DNA of 64,000 nucleotides from Pantoea nemavictus. Its GTDB lineage: Bacteria; Pseudomonadota; Gammaproteobacteria; Enterobacterales; Enterobacteriaceae. Positions 17,306 through 26,150 of this stretch are shown piece after piece. A program made the translations under genes and the position numbers. The stretch is taken from the NCBI RefSeq assembly GCF_037479095.1, contig NZ_JBBGZW010000002.1:822707-886706 (forward strand), written 5' to 3'. Each line of letters begins with the position of its first letter. Within the stretch, counting starts at the first letter, position 1. Below the pieces are notes generated by a model. It did no database searches. It worked only from the letters and a program-made list of their open reading frames with translations, and was not told where the DNA came from.

Positions 17306-18241
17306 ATGAATAATGCCGATTTAAACCTGTTAATTGCCCTGGATGCGCTGTTGATTGAAGGCAGCGTGATTGGCGCAGCGCGTCGTCTGGGCCTGAGCGA
17401 ATCGGCGATGAGCCGCACGCTTGGGCGCTTACGCGCCACCACTGGCGATGCGCTATTAGTGCGTGCCGGGCGTCAGATGGTGCTGACGCCTTATGCCGAA
17501 GCCATTCGTGAGCGCACCCATCACACGGTAGGTGAAGCGCGGGCAGTGTTAAGCCCGACGGCGCAGTCGCTGGATTTGCGCCAGTTAGATCGTTGTTTCA
17601 CGCTGCGCACCAATGAAGGATTTGTCGAAGCCTTCGGCGGCGCGCTGATCGCCGCCGTGGCCGAACAAGCGCCGCAGGCGTGGCTAAGTTTTGTGCCGAA
17701 GCCGGAAAAAAGCGCGCGCGACTTGCGTGAAGGCAATATCGATCTGGAGATTGGTGTGCTGGGCAATATGGGTCCGGAGATTCGCTTGCAGGCGCTGTTT
17801 CGCGATGGCTTTGTTGGCGTGGTGCGTGCCGGACATGCGCTCACGCAACAGCTGGATATCGCGCAGTTTGCGGCCTTTGGTCATATTGTGGCGTCACGCC
17901 GGGGTGAGCTGGGCGGGCCGATTCATGATGCGCTGCTGCAGGCCGGCTTAACGCGCAAGGTGGCGACGGTGGTGCCCGCATTTTCAACGGCGGTGGCGCT
18001 TGCGCAGGAATCGGATCTTGTCGCGCTGGTGCCGCGTTCACTGTTTCTTCATCATCCATTGATCAAAAACAGTCACAGGTTAGCGATGTTTGAACTGCCG
18101 TTCCCGACGCCAGAAATGACGGTGTCACAACTGTGGCATCCCAGGCTGGAAAATGACGCCGCACATCGTTGGCTGCGCGGTGTAGTAAAATGTGTTTGTC
18201 AGCCGCCGCGCACCGAACCGCGCCACACCACATCGGCCTGA
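17306..18241 (+). CDS. LysR-family transcriptional regulator (NodD/PcpR-like)
   Basis: 311 residues from ATG 17306 with GAGG 8 bases upstream; the earlier in-frame codon at 17270 lacks a site. HTH: SVIGAARRLGLSESAMSRTLGRL. The effector domain has the FTLRTNEGFVEAF segment. It is divergent from the SDR gene. Its last 43 bp overlap, tail to tail, the 3' end of the LacI-family gene on the opposite strand. Confidence 0.87.
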   Translation: MNNADLNLLIALDALLIEGSVIGAARRLGLSESAMSRTLGRLRATTGDALLVRAGRQMVLTPYAEAIRERTHHTVGEARAVLSPTAQSLDLRQLDRCFTLRTNEGFVEAFGGALIAAVAEQAPQAWLSFVPKPEKSARDLREGNIDLEIGVLGNMGPEIRLQALFRDGFVGVVRAGHALTQQLDIAQFAAFGHIVASRRGELGGPIHDALLQAGLTRKVATVVPAFSTAVALAQESDLVALVPRSLFLHHPLIKNSHRLAMFELPFPTPEMTVSQLWHPRLENDAAHRWLRGVVKCVCQPPRTEPRHTTSA

Positions 18242-19233
18242 TACAGCAGGCTGTCGTGCTGCTGTTCACCTTGTGGCGTGAAGCCGGTGTCGTCCTGCTC
18301 GGTTTGTATCAACCATTTCACCGCGTCCTGGGCGAACTGCTCTACCGGCTGGGCAAAGGTGGTGAGATTATAAGATGACCAGCCAGCCTGGGCGATGTTG
18401 TCATAGCCGATCAAACAGAGGTCTTGCGGCACGCGCAGCGCAAAGCGGTGCCGCGCTTCATCCATAAATCCGCAGGCCACCAAATCAGTCACGCAGAACA
18501 CGCCATCTGGACGTTGATGACGCGTCAGTAAGCGGTGCGCCAGAATTTGCCCGCTCTCGTAGGAGGTGGTGCCAAAGCGCTCCACCGTCACGCTTAAACC
18601 AGCGCGTTCCGCCGCCGTGACAAAGGTGGCTTCACGTTTTTTCAGGCTCGGCGTGCCCGCCAGCGAGTTGGCGAACGCCAGATGCTGACAACCGGCGCGC
18701 TGAAACGCCATCACCGCGGTTTGTGCGGCACTCTCCGCATCAAGATTGATGCTGAGCGAGCCAGGTAGGGCTTCGTCACGGTTGATAAGAATGATGCGCT
18801 GGCCATGTTTGTAGCACTGGCGCGTGATGGTGCGATCCGGCATGCCAGAAAGGATGATCGAAGCATCGGCGCGGAAATTAATCGCCTGCTGCAGCGCCGC
18901 TGAAACGCTGTTATCCGAGCGGTCGGTGTTGATCAGCATCGCCACTTTGCCCGCTTCTTGTAAAAATTGCGTCAGCCAGCGCACCAGACTGGCGCGATAC
19001 GGCGTGGCGATTTCCGAGACGATCAGGCAGACAATACTGCTGCGGTTACGCACCAGCCCGCGCGCCAGATGATTGACGTGATAGCCCAGCTCTTCCGCCG
19101 CCTTCATCACGCGTTCACGCGTCGCCGGCGACACGCTGGCACCCGGCGTAAACGCGCGCGATACCGCCGAGCGCGAAACGCCGGCACGATCGGCCACATC
19201 CTGCGCGCTCACCACCGCTTTCTCATACTGCAT
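18199..19233 (-). CDS. LacI-family transcriptional repressor
   Basis: 344 residues from ATG 19233 with GAAGAGG upstream; the frame continues further upstream without conservation. HTH of LacI type: VSAQDVADRAGVSRSAVSRAF (recognition helix with SAVSRAF), followed by a hinge AEELGYHVNHLARGL and a periplasmic-binding-like effector domain. It is divergent from an AfuABC-like operon. Two similar 16-bp palindromes in the shared intergenic region are probable operators, implying autoregulation and control of the importer. Confidence 0.9.
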   Translation of the reverse strand: MQYEKAVVSAQDVADRAGVSRSAVSRAFTPGASVSPATRERVMKAAEELGYHVNHLARGLVRNRSSIVCLIVSEIATPYRASLVRWLTQFLQEAGKVAMLINTDRSDNSVSAALQQAINFRADASIILSGMPDRTITRQCYKHGQRIILINRDEALPGSLSINLDAESAAQTAVMAFQRAGCQHLAFANSLAGTPSLKKREATFVTAAERAGLSVTVERFGTTSYESGQILAHRLLTRHQRPDGVFCVTDLVACGFMDEARHRFALRVPQDLCLIGYDNIAQAGWSSYNLTTFAQPVEQFAQDAVKWLIQTEQDDTGFTPQGEQQHDSLLYQADVVWRGSVRGG

Positions 19234-19278
19234 GCTCCACACCTCTTCACATTCTGGCTGAACAGAGTCTGCCTGAGA

Positions 19279-19294
19279 TTGCAAAGCTGTGCAA
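19279..19294. promoter_or_regulatory. Putative LacI-family operator 1
   Basis: TTGCAAAGCTGTGCAA, a 16-bp imperfect palindrome (TTGCA/TGCAA), 46 bp upstream of the repressor start. It matches the second site at 19388-19403 in length, outer arms and the GTGCAA half. Confidence 0.6.
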
Positions 19295-19387
19295 ACAGCT
19301 TGAGATCTCATTTGTTGCATTTTTGTGACATTGCCTGACATTTGCGCACTGTGGTGTTTGACAGGACAATTCTTGTTCATTACTACT

Positions 19388-19403
19388 TTGCACACACGTG
19401 CAA
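19388..19403. promoter_or_regulatory. Putative LacI-family operator 2
   Basis: TTGCACACACGTGCAA: TTGCAC/GTGCAA arms around a 4-bp centre, 47 bp upstream of the afuA-like start, a good position for blocking RNA polymerase. Pairs with the site at 19279-19294. Confidence 0.62.
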
Positions 19404-19449
19404 GAAAAGGTGCCAATGAAGCACCAACCCTACAATCCAGGAGAACACT

Positions 19450-20478
19450 ATGCGAGTCACCTCAATGGCCATCGCGCTATCCCTCTGCTGCAGTGCACTG
19501 CCGTTTGCCGCCTCGGCAGCGGGCAACTTAAATATGGTCTGTTCCGCCGACGTGGTGGTGTGCGAACACATGACCAACATCTTCAGCAAGGCGCATCCGG
19601 ATATTAAAGTCAGCATGGTGCGACTCTCAGCAGGCGAAGCCTATGCACGTCTACGCAGTGAAGCGCGCAATCCACGCACCGATATCTGGTGGGCCGGTAC
19701 CGGCGATCCGCATATGCAGGCGGCGGAAGAGGGGCTGACGCAGGTGTACAAATCGCCGTTGCTCGATCAGCAGCAGGATTGGGCGCAGAAGCAGGCGGAA
19801 AACTCCGGCTATCGCACGGTAGGCATCTACGCCGGTGCGCTCGGTTGGGGTTACAACACCAAGCTGCTGGCATCGAAAAAGCTGAAAGAACCGAAATGCT
19901 GGGCCGATCTGCTGGATCCCAGCTTCAAAGGTGAAATCCAGATCGCTAACCCGAACTCCTCCGGCACGGCCTACAACACGCTGGCCACGCTGGTGCAGAT
20001 CATGGGCGAAGATAAAGCCTTCGATTATCTGAAGAAGCTCAATGCCAACATTTCGCAGTACACCAAATCCGGTTCCGCCCCGGTGAAATCCGCCGCGCGT
20101 GGCGAAACCACCGTCGGCATCGTGTTTATGCATGATGCGGTGGCGATGGAGGTGGATGGTTTCCCGATCAAGACCGTCGCGCCGTGCGAAGGCACCGGCT
20201 ATGAAATTGGCTCGATGTCGATTGTGAAAGGGGCACGCAACCTGGCGAATGCCAAAGTTTGGTATGACTGGGCGCTGAGCGCCGAAGCGCAATCGCACAT
20301 GAAAGAGGCTAAATCCTTCCAGCTGCCGTCGAACCGCAACGCGGAGATTTCAGAGTACGCGCCGCGTTTCGAGAACATCAAACTGATCGATTACGACTTC
20401 AAAACCTACGGCGATTCGGCAAAACGCAAAGCGCTGCTGGGACGTTGGGATAAAGAGATCGGCGCTAGCGCGCAGTGA
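19450..20478 (+). CDS. afuA: AfuA-like sugar-phosphate binding protein of an ABC importer
   Basis: 342 residues, with a signal peptide ending at ASA near residue 23 and a family-1/Fbp-type solute-binding fold. Proteins of this kind are often labelled iron-binding, but AfuA binds hexose phosphates. I recall the published AfuA ligand residues as Ser37, His205, Asp206 and Glu229 of the mature protein. With an offset of 23, this protein has Ser60, His228, Asp229 and Glu252 at exactly those places (RLSAG, MHDA, GYEIGS). No tyrosine pair typical of ferric-binding proteins is evident. The operon continues with a fused permease, ATPase and phosphatase. Confidence 0.75.
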   Translation: MRVTSMAIALSLCCSALPFAASAAGNLNMVCSADVVVCEHMTNIFSKAHPDIKVSMVRLSAGEAYARLRSEARNPRTDIWWAGTGDPHMQAAEEGLTQVYKSPLLDQQQDWAQKQAENSGYRTVGIYAGALGWGYNTKLLASKKLKEPKCWADLLDPSFKGEIQIANPNSSGTAYNTLATLVQIMGEDKAFDYLKKLNANISQYTKSGSAPVKSAARGETTVGIVFMHDAVAMEVDGFPIKTVAPCEGTGYEIGSMSIVKGARNLANAKVWYDWALSAEAQSHMKEAKSFQLPSNRNAEISEYAPRFENIKLIDYDFKTYGDSAKRKALLGRWDKEIGASAQ

Positions 20479-20493
20479 TGATTTGCAGACATC

Positions 20494-20550
20494 GTAGCGG
20501 CGCAATTCATTGCGCGCCGTTAAAACCGCGCGATAAATCGCGCCGCTACG
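20494..20550. repeat. Paired palindromic element between afuA-like and afuB-like genes
   Basis: Two units in inverted orientation: GTAGCGGCGCAATTCATTGCGC at the left and GCGCGATAAATCGCGCCGCTAC at the right, ends facing outward. The same arrangement recurs at 39398-39462. It interrupts the operon but probably leaves transcription intact and could form a stabilising mRNA hairpin. Confidence 0.85.
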
Positions 20551-20584
20551 GATACGTGCACGCAATGACACTTTGGGGGAATGC

Positions 20585-22807
20585 ATGAATGCACATAATC
20601 GCCGTCTGACAGGCGCGCTGGCTATCGGCGCAGTGGCATTGCTGCTGCTGCCGTGGTTTAGCCTGGAAGCCGGTTTCTTCAGCAGCGGCTGGCTAACCAG
20701 CCTGTGGAGCGACAGCGCCAGCGCGCCTGCACTTTGGCAACTGGGTGAACATCCGTGGCTGATGGTCGCCATCGCGCTGTGGGTGTTATGCGGCGCCTGT
20801 GGCGTCTTGCCCAGCGCCGCGCGCAGCCGTTTGCTGCTGCTGTTTAGCGCGCTCGGCGTGCTGTTCCTGATCGTTGAAGGCCACGCCATCGGTTACAGCG
20901 GCTGGAGCTGGCTGTGGCTGGAAAACCGCTTCGGCGCGCTGGCGTCCGGTCAACCGGCTATGGGCGCGGGCGCACTGTTGTTGCTGACTACCTTCCTGCT
21001 GCTGTTCTCCTTCGCGCTGGCCGAACGCGGCGTGATGAAAGGCGATGCGTTTGTGGTGGCATCGTTGGTGCTGCTCACCGCGCTGGTGAGCATCTTTGTG
21101 CTCTATCCGGTGCTGAGCATGTTCGTGGTGTCCGTACAGGATGTGGACGGCAGCTTTAAGCCGGATGGCTTGATCAGCAACCTTCAGGACCCCTCCATCT
21201 GGAGCCTCTCCTGTTTGTCGGGCGGCACCTGTGGCACCGCGTGGCGCACGCTGTGGCTGGCGCTGATGACCGCCGCCGGTTCCACGCTGCTCGGCCTGGC
21301 CTTTGCGCTGGCGGCAACCCGCACGCCGCTGCCGTGCAAAAAGGCGCTGCGCATGCTGACCATTTTGCCCATCATCACGCCGCCGTTTGTGATTGGTCTG
21401 GCATTGATTCTGCTGTTTGGCCGTTCCGGTGTGGTCACTGAACATCTGGCGGCGCTGTTTGGCATCGAACCAGGTCGCTGGCTGTATGGCTTAACCGGTA
21501 TCTGGATCGCGCAGGTGCTGTCGTTTACGCCCATTGCGTTTCTGGTGCTGATTGGCGTGGTTGAAGGCGTCAGTCCCTCACTGGAAGAGGCTTCACAAAC
21601 GCTGCGTGCCAATCGCTGGCGCACCTTTACTCGCGTCTCATTGCCGTTGATGGCGCCGGGTTTAGCCAACGCGTTTTTAATTAGCTTTATTGAAAGCATG
21701 GCTGACTTCGGTAACCCGATGGTGCTGGGCGGCAGTCACGGCGTGCTCTCCACCGAAATCTTCTTCTCGGTGGTGGGCGCGCAAAACGATCCCAGCCGCG
21801 CTGCGGTGCTGGCGATGATTCTGCTGTGCTTCACGCTCACCGCTTTTGTGCTGCAACGCTGGTGGCTGGGCGGCAAAAACTTCGCCACCGTCACCGGTAA
21901 AGGCGACGGCGGTAAACACGTGCAGCTGCCGCGCGTGCTGCGTTACGGCGTCTACGGCATGGTGATTCCGTGGGGCCTGTTCACGCTGGTGATCTACGGC
22001 ATGATTGTGGTGGGTGGCTTTGTGCAGTCGTGGGGCTTAAATGATGCGCTAACTATCGAGCATTACGTGCGTGCCTTTGGCGTCAGCTTCAGCAATGGAC
22101 ATCTGCTGTGGAGCGGCGTGGCGTGGAACTCCTTCTGGACCACGCTGGAGATTGCGTTGATTGCTGCGCCGCTAACGGCAATCGTCGGCCTGCTAACCGC
22201 CTGGCTGATCGTGCGGCAGAAGTTTGCCGGTCGTCAGACCTTCGAATTCCTGCTGATGCTCAGCTTCGCCATTCCCGGCACGGTCATCGGCGTGAGCTAC
22301 GTGATGGCGTATAACCTGCCGCCGCTAGAGATCACCGGCACGGCGATGATTCTCGTGGCCTGCTTTGTGTTCCGCAATATGCCGGTTGGCGTACGCGGTG
22401 GCATCGCGGCGATGAGCCAGCTGGATAAAAGCCTCGATGAAGCATCATTAACGCTGGGCGCCAATAGCTTCCGCACGCTGCGCAAAGTGGTGCTGCCACT
22501 GTTGAAACCGGCAATCAGCGCCGCGCTGGTGTACGCCTTTGTGCGTGCCATTACCTCAATCAGTGCGGTGATCTTCCTCGTCAGTGCGCAGTACAACATG
22601 GCCACGTCTTACATCGTCGGGCTGGTAGAAAACGGCGAATACGGCGTGGCGATTGCTTACTCCACGGTGCTGATTGTGGTGATGCTGCTGATTATCGGCA
22701 TGTTCCAGTGGCTGGTGGGGGAACGGCGTCTACGCCGCGTAGCCCGTCCGGTCGATCTCGTTGTGCCGCCTGCTTCAACTTCATTAACTCAGGAGAGTGC
22801 CGTATGA
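20585..22807 (+). CDS. afuB: AfuB-like fused ABC transporter permease
   Basis: 740 residues from ATG 20585, just after GGGGGA; the TTG at 20573 is less likely. Two six-helix permease halves are fused, each with an EAA loop: EASQTLRANRWRTF near residue 335 and EASLTLGANSFRTL near 620. About 120 N-terminal residues add extra membrane helices. This is the FbpB/AfuB arrangement, forming the whole inner-membrane channel. It overlaps the ATPase gene by 4 bp (ATGA). Confidence 0.85.
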   Translation: MNAHNRRLTGALAIGAVALLLLPWFSLEAGFFSSGWLTSLWSDSASAPALWQLGEHPWLMVAIALWVLCGACGVLPSAARSRLLLLFSALGVLFLIVEGHAIGYSGWSWLWLENRFGALASGQPAMGAGALLLLTTFLLLFSFALAERGVMKGDAFVVASLVLLTALVSIFVLYPVLSMFVVSVQDVDGSFKPDGLISNLQDPSIWSLSCLSGGTCGTAWRTLWLALMTAAGSTLLGLAFALAATRTPLPCKKALRMLTILPIITPPFVIGLALILLFGRSGVVTEHLAALFGIEPGRWLYGLTGIWIAQVLSFTPIAFLVLIGVVEGVSPSLEEASQTLRANRWRTFTRVSLPLMAPGLANAFLISFIESMADFGNPMVLGGSHGVLSTEIFFSVVGAQNDPSRAAVLAMILLCFTLTAFVLQRWWLGGKNFATVTGKGDGGKHVQLPRVLRYGVYGMVIPWGLFTLVIYGMIVVGGFVQSWGLNDALTIEHYVRAFGVSFSNGHLLWSGVAWNSFWTTLEIALIAAPLTAIVGLLTAWLIVRQKFAGRQTFEFLLMLSFAIPGTVIGVSYVMAYNLPPLEITGTAMILVACFVFRNMPVGVRGGIAAMSQLDKSLDEASLTLGANSFRTLRKVVLPLLKPAISAALVYAFVRAITSISAVIFLVSAQYNMATSYIVGLVENGEYGVAIAYSTVLIVVMLLIIGMFQWLVGERRLRRVARPVDLVVPPASTSLTQESAV

Positions 22808-23865
22808 CACGCGTAACCGCCGGTTCTGTGGTGTTTGAACATGTCTCGAAACGCTTTGCCGGTTTTGATGCCATTCCCGATCTCTCATTGACGGTCGAGC
22901 CCGGCACGCTGGTCACGCTGCTGGGTCCGTCCGGCTGCGGTAAAACCACCACGCTGCGTTTGCTGGCCGGGTTGGAGCATCCCACCGCCGGGCGCATTTT
23001 GATTGGTGGCAAAGATGTCACCAACTTGCCGGCTAACGAGCGCGACGTGGCGATGGTGTTTCAGTCTTACGCGCTGTTCCCGCATATGAGCGCGCTCGAC
23101 AACATCATGTATGGCTTGCAATCGTCCGGCATGAATAAACGAGAAGCGCAGGACCGTGCGCGCGAAGGGTTGAAGCTGGTGGGGTTGGAACATCAGGGCC
23201 AGCGGCTGCCGTCGGAGCTCTCCGGTGGGCAGCAGCAGCGTATTGCGGTGGCGCGCGCGCTGGTGCTGGAGCCGCAGGTGCTGCTGCTGGATGAACCGCT
23301 CTCTAATCTTGATGAACGTTTACGGCGGCGCGTGCGCACCGATATCCGCGATCTACAGCAGCGACTCGGTTTCACCGCTGTGTATGTCACGCACGATCAG
23401 GAAGAGGCGTTGGCGGTGTCCGATAAGATTATTGTCATGAAAGAGGGGGATATTGCCCAGCAGGGCGCGCCGGAAAGCTTGTATCACGCGCCAAACTCGG
23501 TGTTTATCGCCGACTTTATGGGCGAAGCGAATATTCTGCCGTGCGAAGTGGAGCAACTGGAAGGCAGCGAAGCGCTGGTGCGCTTAGGCAGCCAGCGTTA
23601 TCGCGTGCGCGGTAATGGCCTGAAAACCGGTGCAGCACAGCTGTCGGTGCGGCCACAGTTCATTACGCTGCGCGGTGAGGGCGCGGGAGCACTACGCGGG
23701 GAAGTGACGCACAGCACGTGGCTCGGCGACCATATCGAATATGAGGTGGCTACCGAATTGGGTTCGCTGTTCATTGTCGATGCGGAGATGGAGCAGCAGC
23801 TGCCGCTGGCATCGAACGTCGCCATCGATTTTAAACCTCAGGGTTTGGCCCTGATTGCCCGTTAA
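22804..23865 (+). CDS. afuC: AfuC-like ABC transporter ATP-binding protein
   Basis: 353 residues from ATG 22804. Walker A GPSGCGKTT near residue 41, Q-loop MVFQSYALFPH, signature LSGGQQQR, Walker B VLLLDEPLSNLD, H-loop VTHDQEEA, and a C-terminal TOBE domain of about 110 residues. It energises the fused permease encoded upstream. Translational coupling is by ATGA overlap. The family also includes PotA and FbpC; the assignment to AfuC rests on the neighbours. Confidence 0.86.
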   Translation: MTRVTAGSVVFEHVSKRFAGFDAIPDLSLTVEPGTLVTLLGPSGCGKTTTLRLLAGLEHPTAGRILIGGKDVTNLPANERDVAMVFQSYALFPHMSALDNIMYGLQSSGMNKREAQDRAREGLKLVGLEHQGQRLPSELSGGQQQRIAVARALVLEPQVLLLDEPLSNLDERLRRRVRTDIRDLQQRLGFTAVYVTHDQEEALAVSDKIIVMKEGDIAQQGAPESLYHAPNSVFIADFMGEANILPCEVEQLEGSEALVRLGSQRYRVRGNGLKTGAAQLSVRPQFITLRGEGAGALRGEVTHSTWLGDHIEYEVATELGSLFIVDAEMEQQLPLASNVAIDFKPQGLALIAR

Positions 23866-23876
23866 TGTAAGGATGG

Positions 23877-24680
23877 ATGATGAGTGAATTAGACAACGAC
23901 CCGCTGTTATCACGCCTGATTCTGGCGGAAAAAGTCGCGCGCGCCGGCGGTGCCAAAGCGCTCGAGTATTTCCATCAGCGCGAGACCTTAGTGGTGGAAA
24001 CCAAATACGATTTGCAGGATGTGGTGTCGCGCGCTGACCGTGAAGTGGAACAGATGATCGATCAGCAAATTCGCGCGCAGTTTGCGGATGACGGTTTCCT
24101 CGGCGAAGAGTACGGGCTGCAGCAGGGTTCATCAGGTTATACGTGGGTGGTCGATCCCATCGATGGCACCAGTCCGTTCCTCAACGGCATGCCAAACTGG
24201 TGCGTGTCAGTGGCGGTGTTACATGACGGCGTGCCGGTGATTGGCGTGATTTTCGCGCCTTATTATCAAGAGTGCTACGTGGCAGCGATCGGTCAGGGCG
24301 CGACGCTCAACGGCAAGCGCTTGCAGGTGGACGCGACGCGCACGCTGCAAAACCACGTCACCGGATTTGGTGCCAACAGCCACGTCAGCCCGGATGAAGT
24401 GGGCAAAATTCTCGCCTCGCTGCTGGCGGCGGGCGGCAACTTTATCCGCATCGGCTCGGGCGCATTGATGCTGGCGTGGGTCGCCGCCGGCCGCGTGGTC
24501 GGTTATTACGAGCCTTACATGCATGCGTGGGATTGTCTGGCGGGTTATTGCCTGGTGAAAGAGGCGGGCGGCTGGTATCACCCGTTCAACACCGAAGGCG
24601 AACGTCTGCTGAAAGGCGCGCAGGTACTGGCCGTGGCGCCGGGTGCAGAAGCCGATTTGAAGCGCATTGCCGGTTTGTAA
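23877..24680 (+). CDS. Inositol monophosphatase-family phosphatase
   Basis: 267 residues with the Mg/Li-sensitive phosphatase signatures: GEEYG (Glu77, Glu78), VVDPIDGTSPF (Asp93, Asp96) and WDCLAGYCLVKEAGG near 222. Two adjacent ATG codons (23877, 23880) follow AAGGA. As the last gene of an AfuABC-like operon it probably removes the phosphate from the imported sugar phosphate in the cytosol (inference); histidinol-phosphatase activity also occurs in this family but no histidine genes are near. Confidence 0.85.
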   Translation: MMSELDNDPLLSRLILAEKVARAGGAKALEYFHQRETLVVETKYDLQDVVSRADREVEQMIDQQIRAQFADDGFLGEEYGLQQGSSGYTWVVDPIDGTSPFLNGMPNWCVSVAVLHDGVPVIGVIFAPYYQECYVAAIGQGATLNGKRLQVDATRTLQNHVTGFGANSHVSPDEVGKILASLLAAGGNFIRIGSGALMLAWVAAGRVVGYYEPYMHAWDCLAGYCLVKEAGGWYHPFNTEGERLLKGAQVLAVAPGAEADLKRIAGL

Positions 24681-24690
24681 TCTTGGTTGT

Positions 24691-24754
24691 GGTCGCCATC
24701 AATGGCGACCTTACGACAATTTTCCACGCTTTTGTAGGGGCGCCATTTATGGCC
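24691..24754. repeat. Two small palindromic units
   Basis: GGTCGCCATCAATGGCGACC at 24691-24710 and GTAGGGGCGCCATTTATGGCC at 24734-24754. The DNA that follows (to 24800) resembles the left end of the element at 28843-29150 (CGTCAGTTAACCAGCGCACTGGC), so a truncated copy of that relative may be present. Confidence 0.8.
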
Positions 24755-24800
24755 TAATGCTCGTCAGTTAACCAGCGCACTGGCTCAGTTGGGGTTCCCT

Positions 24801-25174
24801 GGTCGCCATGAATGGCGACCCTACAGGCGTTTTAGCGATGATGAATCAGTAAGACGCATTGATGCTGAAGCGCGGGTGTTGAGGCGACATCCCAGCCCGC
24901 TGAGCGAGTGAGGGATTCCAGGGCGAGCCGCAGGGATGCGGCGAGAGGCGGCGCTGAGCAGGAGCGAATCGCCGCCGGTCCGTCAGGAATCGTGAAGGAG
25001 TGAAGGCACCGCGAAGCGGCGGGATGGGCTGGCGCAGGGCCGGGGAGTGAAGAGGGCGTGGCCTAGACGCCCTCTTCTCGGTCGCCGCACGGCGTAGATG
25101 AAACTGCCTCAGCCGATGGCGAACGAAAGTCGCTCAGTGCTTAACTGATCGGCATTACGCCATTTATGGCGACC
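24801..25174 (+). repeat. 374-bp structured intergenic element, copy A
   Basis: Bounded by GGTCGCCATGAATGGCGACC at the left and CGCCATTTATGGCGACC at the right. It is nearly identical to 29202-29575 (same length) and to the reverse-strand copy starting at 63692. It has no conserved reading frame. Internal hairpins include GAAGAGGGCGT/ACGCCCTCTTC (25049-25077, 11 bp), GGCGGCG/CGCCGCC, GCCGC/GCGGC and CCGC-GAA-GCGG. The 24681-25179 gap holds nothing else I can see. Confidence 0.85.
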
Positions 25175-25179
25175 TCCCA

Positions 25180-25818
25180 TCAAACCAGAATAAATTCCCG
25201 ATAACCCGACCAAATCACATAGATCGCAAAATAGACAAAGATCAACGCCGAGGCGAGGTAGGAATACTTGAGCAGCCGCTGCCCGAGCAACTTACCGCCC
25301 ATGCTACCCACCAGGCAGAGTACGCAGGTCCACACCACGCCCGCAATAAAGAAGCCGCCGAGGAAGGATGAGGTGGCGGCGGCGCTGCCGTGTCCCATAC
25401 GCGAAATCAAGGCACCGCCCACGCTGGCGAACCACAGAATTGCAGTAGGTGACGACATCGCCAGCATCACGCCACGGCTAAACTCGCGCAGTAGCGATCG
25501 GTACGGCTGCTGTTCCGCTTCCGGCAGTTCCGTCTGTTTACGCAGTGCGGCATACAGCATCTTCCCGGCAAACCACAGCAACAGCATGCCGCCACCAATC
25601 CATAGCACCCAACGTACGGCAGTAAATTGCAACACCACGGCCATTCCCGCTAGCGCCAGCAGCGCATAGATCAGGTCGCCAATACAGGTGCCAATCCCCA
25701 GCCAGAAACCGTGAAAATAGCCGCGCTGCATCGCCAGCGTAATCATGGCGATATTGGCGAGACCGATATCCAGACACAACGATAAACTCAGCAGAAAACC
25801 ATTTGAAAACTGCAACAT
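25180..25818 (-). CDS. LysE-family amino acid exporter-like protein
   Basis: 212 residues from ATG 25818 (MLQFSNGFLLSLSLCLDIG), the family's usual length; the frame extends to 25950 without conserved sequence. Six hydrophobic segments, and the conserved MSSPTAILWFASVGGAL loop in the middle, fit the LysE/RhtB/ArgO superfamily of inner-membrane exporters. Its 3' end abuts repeat element A by 5 bp. Substrate not predictable. Confidence 0.83.
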   Translation of the reverse strand: MLQFSNGFLLSLSLCLDIGLANIAMITLAMQRGYFHGFWLGIGTCIGDLIYALLALAGMAVVLQFTAVRWVLWIGGGMLLLWFAGKMLYAALRKQTELPEAEQQPYRSLLREFSRGVMLAMSSPTAILWFASVGGALISRMGHGSAAATSSFLGGFFIAGVVWTCVLCLVGSMGGKLLGQRLLKYSYLASALIFVYFAIYVIWSGYREFILV

Positions 25819-26078
25819 AGCAATGTCAGCATCCCTGGCATGTAAATGGAGTGTTATTAAATCACAACGTGATGTCACAAGTCGCACTATTCGTCGCGGG
25901 CAATTTATCGCGCTGCATGCAGGCATTAATGCTGCACTCACACAATTCATTCTTATTATGCTAATTCAGCTGTAAGTAACTCCACGTTCTTATCACAATG
26001 TTTAATCTCCTTTTAGCTTGCTCATAAATCTTGATATTGAGCGTGATAATTTATCCGGCAACTTTACGAGGGATGAAT

Positions 26079-26150
26079 ATGATCGCTATCAGAATGGAAT
26101 TGTCATACCCGATTGAAATAAATGTTAATAACGAGGTGCTTGATCAATGA
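26079..26150 (+). CDS. Small ORF coupled to the ferric-reductase-like gene
   Basis: A 23-residue frame beginning MIAIRMELSYP and ending VLDQ, with GAGG 7 bases before its ATG. Its stop overlaps the next start as ATGA (26147-26150), the arrangement of translationally coupled genes. A second in-frame ATG lies at 26073. It may encode a real micropeptide or only a translated leader that helps start the downstream gene. The rest of the 25819-26146 gap shows no other gene. Confidence 0.35.
   Translation: MIAIRMELSYPIEINVNNEVLDQ

Noticed and set aside
20786..21445. 219-residue minus-strand frame
   Set aside because: Antisense to the AfuB-like permease; Gln/Arg/His-rich shadow.
24691..25174. Clustered palindromes as a CRISPR array
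   Set aside because: Units differ in sequence and spacing, there are no regular spacers and no cas genes.
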